64,000 bases of DNA, from the NCBI GenBank assembly GCA_015143295.1, contig CM026570.1, forward strand, positions 20,467,250 to 20,531,249, read 5' to 3'. This DNA comes from Tetracentron sinense. Its lineage: Eukaryota > Streptophyta > Magnoliopsida > Trochodendrales > Trochodendraceae. Of the stretch, positions 59,416-64,000 are shown piece after piece. Each line of letters begins with the position of its first letter. Positions within the stretch are counted from its first letter, which is position 1. A program made the position numbers and the translations under genes. Under the pieces are notes generated by a model. It worked only from the letters and a program-made list of their open reading frames with translations, was not told the DNA's origin and searched no databases.

Positions 59416-60699
59416 TTTGCGGCATTTGTAGGGAACCCAAACAAGTCCGTATTTTGCGGATAATGCAATCCTCCCTGGTTTCCAAGTCAGTTGATATGAA
59501 GTCCATCAACTTCTACTTTCTACTTTCTGCACCTGATTACTATAATCGTGTGGTCCTTGGCTTAGATCATGGCCACTTAACAACCCCCAAGTGCATAAAA
59601 AATATGCCAGTCAACATGAGTTGTATAAATTTCAATTTAAGATCCATGTTGAATCAAATTCCTAAAGTTCATTGCCATATATCGTCTTGATTGATGGAGG
59701 GAACCCAAACAACTATGATTGATGGAGGGAACCCAAACCATTGCAAGGATTAGGGTACATGTAACCATTAAAGCAAATAAAAAAAGTGACTCTTATATTT
59801 AAATGAGAGAAATGCTATAGATGGAGAGGGGTGGAACAGTACTTACATCCCAAGAAGCACACCACCCCCTCCTATTCTCCCTTTTACCATTGTAAATATA
59901 ATTAATAATGACAAAAAAAAAACGTTTGAACAAGTTAGCAGCAGAAACTCACCTATATTCAGTTAGATACTTGTTTATATTCAAAGTAGAGCAGAAAAAA
60001 ATACTGCTTAATACCAATTTTTGTAATACAAGTGCCGGAAAGGGGTTGAGCAGGGGGTGGCCATGACAGGGCAAGCAAATACTACAAATGCTGGACAGAA
60101 ATGAAGGGTAATACACATGAATTTGACCTAAGAAATCAAGAACAGTGGCAGCCAAGATTCAATTCTAATGATCTATTATGGAATCTTTACAAAACAAAAA
60201 CACACAGGCAATAAATCAACACCTATTACCCCTCTACTAATTCAACCCGATATTAAAGCCCATAAAAATTATTTTAAAAATCTGCATTTTTAATATATGC
60301 CTTAAAGGTCTCACATGAAGAAAACCCATTTTAAATTTTTTTTTAAAAAAAATCAATCTATATGCATACCTTGGGCGTCGGATTGTTGGGCAAACAGTGT
60401 GTAAATAAAATCCACTTGGTGATGAAAAAAACCTGTATATACGAGCCAATTTAGATTGATCATATAGAAAGATGAATCACCCAAAAAAAAAAAATTAGTA
60501 ATAATAATAATATAAGATGCACCACAAAGAGAAATATACTTGCAGCCAAAAGGGGAGGAAAAAAAATTCCTAACTCCCTCTAAGATTACAGGCAAAAGGG
60601 GTGTTGCAGACGAAAGGGGGAGAGTTTTAGGTTAAAGGGAAGACAAAAAAAGAGGGAAATAGTTTTCGGTTTACCGGCGAGAGGACTTGAAACGGCGGC
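59416..60699. other. Interior of the non-autonomous CACTA element, no gene seen
   Basis: AT-rich, with a short direct repeat GATTGATGGAGGGAACCCAA (59688, 59710). Ends adjacent to the DUF4283 fragment. Confidence 0.4.
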
Positions 60700-61095
60700 G
60701 ACGAAGAGTAGTCGACCAAATTTTTGACAGGACGATGGTGGTAGCAGGGTTGGCGGTAGTCGACCAGCCTTTTGTGGTTCAAGACAAAAGGCCTACTATC
60801 CATGATCCCTACAGAGAATTCCAAATGTGTGTGAATTTGTTTCTTAATGGAGATCTTCAAATCAGCAATGGAAGGCCTCTCGTAAGCACACTTCGTAATG
60901 AGGGCAAACTTTAATGGAGAATAAGATCTTTTTATTTCATCGACTGAAAAGTGCAGTGCTGGTTCTCCTTGAAAAATCGAAGCTTTTTTTCATTTGATAA
61001 AGATTGGTTCATTACTCCAGGTATGATGAAACCTCCAAGAGCCTGAGCATAAGATACTTTTGGATCTAGAGGAAGAGGGCAGGCACCACCACTAG
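60700..61095 (-). pseudogene. DUF4283-domain gene fragment carried by the CACTA element
   Basis: The minus strand reads VSYAQALGG, then (after a one-base shift at an A run near 60985) GEPALHFSVDEI, SPLKFALITKCAYERPSIAD, and VGIMDSRPFVLNHKRLVDY. This is the pattern of DUF4283: a G-P-hydrophobic-F entry, KFALVGKFS-RPS in the middle, and a VGxxDxRHVLI-type block. DUF4283 occurs in plant proteins next to a zinc knuckle and in LINE-type ORF1 proteins. The zinc knuckle and the rest are absent. Function in the element is unlikely; I infer capture of a host or LINE segment. Confidence 0.6.
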
Positions 61096-61349
61096 TGCTG
61101 GCTACGCTCCTAGGGAATTTCCATGAAACCCTAAAAAAGACTTACCCCATTTTTTATGTTTTCCGAAAACCCCAAGAAAGCAGTATATTTTCAACAATCC
61201 AAGAGATTCATCGAAGAAAAAACAGAGGATCAGATGAAGTAGAGACAGTAAAGTGGGAGAGATTGCACCTGCAAGCTCGAGACGATAAGAACTTTGCCCT
61301 AGACCTTCTTTTGATCAGACATGTTTTTTGTCCAAACACACGAGCAGGG

Positions 61350-61450
61350 GCAGCGCAGGGGAGCCGGAGCCACAGCCGGAAACGGAGGCAGAGTAGGGGA
61401 GCCGGAGCTGGAGCCGGAGCAGGAGCAGGGGAGCCGGAGCAGAGAGCAGG
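61350..61450 (+). repeat. GAGCCGGAGC-type short repeats
   Basis: GGAGCCGGAGCTGGAGCCGG and GAGCAGGAGCAGGGGAGCC repeat over about 100 bp upstream (minus sense: downstream of the start side) of the DUF4283 fragment. ORFs across it are simple-sequence artefacts. Confidence 0.8.
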
Positions 61451-61514
61451 AGGAGGAGAGGGAAAGGGAGAGAAAATGTGGAGGGAAGGAGAAGTGGGAA
61501 AGTGTCGGGCCCTA

Positions 61515-61884
61515 AATTACCAAATATAGGGCCTTTCACGGCGTTTCTAAAAGATGCCGTCAAAGATCCTTAGGTGACGCCGTGGTTGGAGTTTCCCGCC
61601 TTGTTTTCCACGGCACTTATTAAAACAAGGCCGTGATAGAGTTACCCAATCACGGCATTTTTCAGAAACGCCGTTATAAAGTCACCCAATCACGGCATTT
61701 TTTTTATCAACGCCGTTATAAAGTCACCCAATCACGGCGTTATTTAGTAAAACGCTGTGATAGACTGTTCCCGCCATATAATCGGCGACGTTTCTATAGA
61801 AACGCCGTAATTGAATGCCTTTCAAGGCATTTTTTGTTAAATGCCGTTAAAAGGCTGCCGCTAAAAGCCTTTATTTTTGTAGTG
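61515..61884. repeat. Right subterminal repeats of the non-autonomous CACTA element
   Basis: Units such as TCACCCAATCACGGCATTTT and AACGCCGTTATAAAG repeat about four times (61640-61760). They carry the same ACGGCGTTT motif as the left end. Confidence 0.88.
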
Positions 61885-61887
61885 GGG

Positions 61888-63297
61888 ATCTAAGAAGACT
61901 TGTGATAGGATGAAATGTAGGCTGGGGGACCAAAGTTTGGGACACCCTGAGATTTCTCTTTTGCAGTTACTCTTTTGGGGATCTCTTCCATTGTACTCGT
62001 TGTATTCTCTTGAGGATTTGTACTGTTGGATTTTTAGCGGAGTTTTTTTTTTTTAATTTTTTGGAGAATTTGTTGTCTCTGCTGGGGAGAGTTTCGAGAG
62101 AGGTTCTCTCTGCTTAGGGATTTTTTTTGTGAGAGATTTTCCCTAAAAGGTTTCTATTGGGGACAAAGTCTGAAGAGATTGTCTCTGTAGGGAGTCTCGA
62201 CTCTTGAAAATATTTCAGCTTCTATGTTGGGTCTTCCTTTGATGGAAGTTTTTTTTTTTTTTTACACCCTTGAGAGCCGACTCGACTGGGGACATTGAGG
62301 GGATTTTTGCTCTGTCGGACTTTGTGGGAAAAAGGTTTTAGAGAGGCTTTGGTTCCAATGTGGATGGTTTGAATCTGCGTAATAGAGATTGGGGGAGGTA
62401 TGATCCCTTTAATGACCGCACCTGATTTGTCAGGTTGCCTACGTACCCTTTACAGGATCCGGTCATGATGTAGTTCAGGCAAACGCCACAGTTTGGTAAG
62501 CGAGGGTGTCCCTGAAAAGGTTTTGTGAAAGAAAAGCTGTTAGGGTCAAGGGGCTGACTAGCGGATTTCCTTGATTTGGAAAACGGGTTTACATTGAAGG
62601 GGATGAAGGGGTGCCAAAGATGGCTTCCTGTCCTTTGCCGAAGCGGCTAAAAGTGCAAGCGTTGTCAGGCAAGACCTTAATCGCTGTACATTGATTTTGC
62701 TCATTTGATTGGTTCGGGATCTGATGGTCAGTTTGATATTGCCCCTTGCTTTGTCAGGCGAGACATTTGCCCCTAGTAAATTTGCATAGCTTTTATGAAG
62801 TTGTCAGTCACTTGCCTGGATATCAGCTTCGATGTGTGTCTTGAAGAACAAGTTGCACCCTTGCCCCTAGCATTGATGGTGGCGGTGTATGCTTTTTCAG
62901 ATCTTGACTGAAATTGGGGATTATGTTGGATGATTGGAGATAGGCCTACCCCTTGCTTTTGATTGCCCCCTGCCCCTGGCGTGGCGAGGTCTTGACCTTT
63001 GTATTCAGGGTTGCTACTCAGCTTTGTACAGGACTAGGTTTTTGGATGAGAATTTCGCTTTTCATCGTATTCTGCCCCTGAGGATTATGAGTTTGATTAT
63101 CTATTTAGGTGATCTCTTTTTAAGGCAGATAAGCTTAGGAAACATTCAGCTATGCTATGCAAGTATGAAGATGAAACTCTTAAAAAAAAAGTGATTTCAT
63201 TGAATAGAAAGAGTTTAACTGGACTCATACGAGGGCCACAGTGGCCGACTCTTACTGAAAAGAAATCATAACTAAGACTGATGAGGGGATAGGGTTT
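61888..63297 (-). other. Non-coding region of the minus-strand Tat element between gag and the CACTA insertion
   Basis: On the minus strand, near 62480-62430, GAACTACATCATGACCGGAT is followed by GGGTACGTAGGCAACCTG. The ACGTAGGCA motif corresponds to the one in the plus-strand Tat element at 2490 and 3328. No pol, integrase or RNase H is seen, so the coding region of a full element is missing here. Confidence 0.5.
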
Positions 63298-63801
63298 TCA
63301 GGAACTCCAACTACCAGGCACATAATCAAGTTTGCCCTCGTTGATTAGGTCTTCAACTGCATGCTTCAAAGCGATGCAGTGATCAGTAGAGTGCCCAGGG
63401 CCTTGATGAAAAGCACAGTGTTCGTGCTCCTTGTAGTTGTGGTTCCTTTTGGCTAAGGGTTGCAATGGGATAGGACCACGGAGTGTGATCAGCTTCCTCT
63501 CAACAAGTGTCGACAGGAGTTGGCCGAGTGGAAGAGGGGTGAAATGCTTGGGTGGTGCCCGCTCTTTCTTAGGCTTGGGGAGCGGGTGAGAGGGAGGTTT
63601 CTGTGGTTTTGCCACTGGGTTGGATGCGTTTGTCTGAGAGGTAGGGGGATGGATCCGGGTTTGCCCTTGTGCCACCTGGAGCTTGTTGAGAGCGGTAGCC
63701 ATATCATGGACGATAGACTTGATTTCCTTGATGTCCTGCTCATCGCGGAGAAGGGTTGTCAAGATGATTTCTTGGCTGCTCAATGCTTCTCCTCGTTCCA
63801 T
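63298..63801 (-). CDS. Tat/Ogre-type gag C-terminal fragment
   Basis: 167 residues. An N-terminal polar, helix-forming stretch (MERGEALSSQEIILTTLLRD; DIKEIKSIVHDMATALNKLQ) is followed by a proline/lysine-rich linker, FTPLPLGQLLSTLVERKLIT, and a zinc-knuckle-like CAFHQGPGHSTDHC (C-x2-H-x4-H-x4-C) ending in LKHAVEDLINEGKL. The FHxxxGHxTxxC block before an LI-x-GKL helix is typical of Tat/Ogre gag. It is shorter than a full gag and is not followed by protease or pol, so it is part of a non-autonomous derivative. Start at 63801 is the first ATG of the frame; the true N-terminus may be elsewhere. Confidence 0.75.
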   Translation of the reverse strand: MERGEALSSQEIILTTLLRDEQDIKEIKSIVHDMATALNKLQVAQGQTRIHPPTSQTNASNPVAKPQKPPSHPLPKPKKERAPPKHFTPLPLGQLLSTLVERKLITLRGPIPLQPLAKRNHNYKEHEHCAFHQGPGHSTDHCIALKHAVEDLINEGKLDYVPGSWSS

Positions 63802-64000
63802 CGCTTGAGTTCTTAAGTTACCGCCTCGGTAAGGTGAGATCTAGAAAGATAGAGCGAGTCAATACCGAAGGTAAGGTATGTGAATCTAAAATGCATGAGT
63901 ATGTGAGGGTAAAAACCCAATGAATGAGGTGAGACTCAAAAAGAGAAAAGACTCGACCCTAAGTAGCGCTCCTGATAGATAAAGTGAATGAGAGACGTGG
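63802..64000 (-). other. Upstream non-coding part of the minus-strand Tat element
   Basis: Purine-rich plus strand with no coding homology; the element continues beyond the right window edge, where its 5' LTR and primer site should lie. Confidence 0.4.

Larger units (their letters stand above)
58936..61884. mobile_element. Non-autonomous CACTA element, 2949 bp, GGG target duplication
   Basis: The right end reads on the minus strand CACTACAAAAATAAAGGCTT from 61884. The left end is CATTACAAAATTTCAGACTT from 58936, a C-to-T change in the CACTA motif; both continue CTTTTA(A/G)CGGC. GGG lies directly outside each end (58933-58935 and 61885-61887). Subterminal ACGGCGTTT/AAACGCCGT motifs crowd both ends. 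It encodes no transposase but carries a DUF4283 fragment. It is nested in the minus-strand Tat element. Its subterminal motif differs from that of the 18.5-kb element (GTGACGGAA), so it belongs to a different CACTA family. Confidence 0.88.

Noticed and set aside
61095-61529. Plus-strand ORF of 144 residues with Gly-Ala repeats
   Set aside because: Its C-terminal half is the GAGCCGGAGC simple repeat, and no homology is seen; the recognisable signal in this area is DUF4283 on the other strand.

Overview
This is nuclear DNA of a flowering plant: spliced plant-type transposon genes, plant LTR-retrotransposon lineages, MITEs, a Helitron, a tRNA-derived SINE and one intron-less plant cell-wall gene. 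The species cannot be named from sequence alone. The window is mostly transposable elements nested in one another. There are no bacterial operons, rRNA genes, CRISPR arrays or functional tRNA genes.

Layout. 1-5012 is the 3' part of a decayed Tat/Ogre-type Ty3 retrotransposon (reverse transcriptase C-terminus, RNase H, second RNase H-like domain, repeated 3' region, polypurine tract, 3' LTR). 6161-24656 is the centrepiece: a complete CACTA (En/Spm) DNA transposon of about 18.5 kb with matching terminal inverted repeats, a perfect 3-bp AGT target duplication, CGTCACTA-type subterminal repeats at both ends, an apparently intact four-exon TNPD transposase gene (13561-17260) and a six-exon TNPA-like gene (18074-23610). 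It sits inside an older palindromic MITE.

26498-27832 (minus) is the only ordinary host gene: an intact, intron-less UDP-glucuronate 4-epimerase (GAE6 type) that supplies UDP-galacturonate for pectin. Its core promoter is readable to its right. From about 30950 to 43200 there is a tandem segmental duplication of a gene-poor, AT-rich unit. The two copies differ by a 257-bp MITE with a 9-bp target duplication, present only in copy 2, and by a 1.2-kb block present only in copy 1. Each copy carries a promoter-like module.

43200-51000 is a cluster of small elements: hairpin MITEs, a non-autonomous Helitron (46208-48631) containing a LINE fragment, an antisense SINE, and a CACTA-like right end. 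From about 52440 to the window end is a large Tat/Ogre-type element in minus orientation: 3' LTR (about 52440-55677), polypurine tract, arrays of about 124-bp and 64-bp tandem repeats, then a gag-type ORF (63298-63801) with no pol between, so a non-autonomous derivative. A second CACTA element (58936-61884, GGG target duplication) is nested in it and carries an antisense DUF4283 gene fragment.

The most notable points are the full-length CACTA with both genes, the nested non-autonomous CACTA with a captured DUF4283 domain, and the tandem duplication whose two copies allow insertions to be ordered in time.
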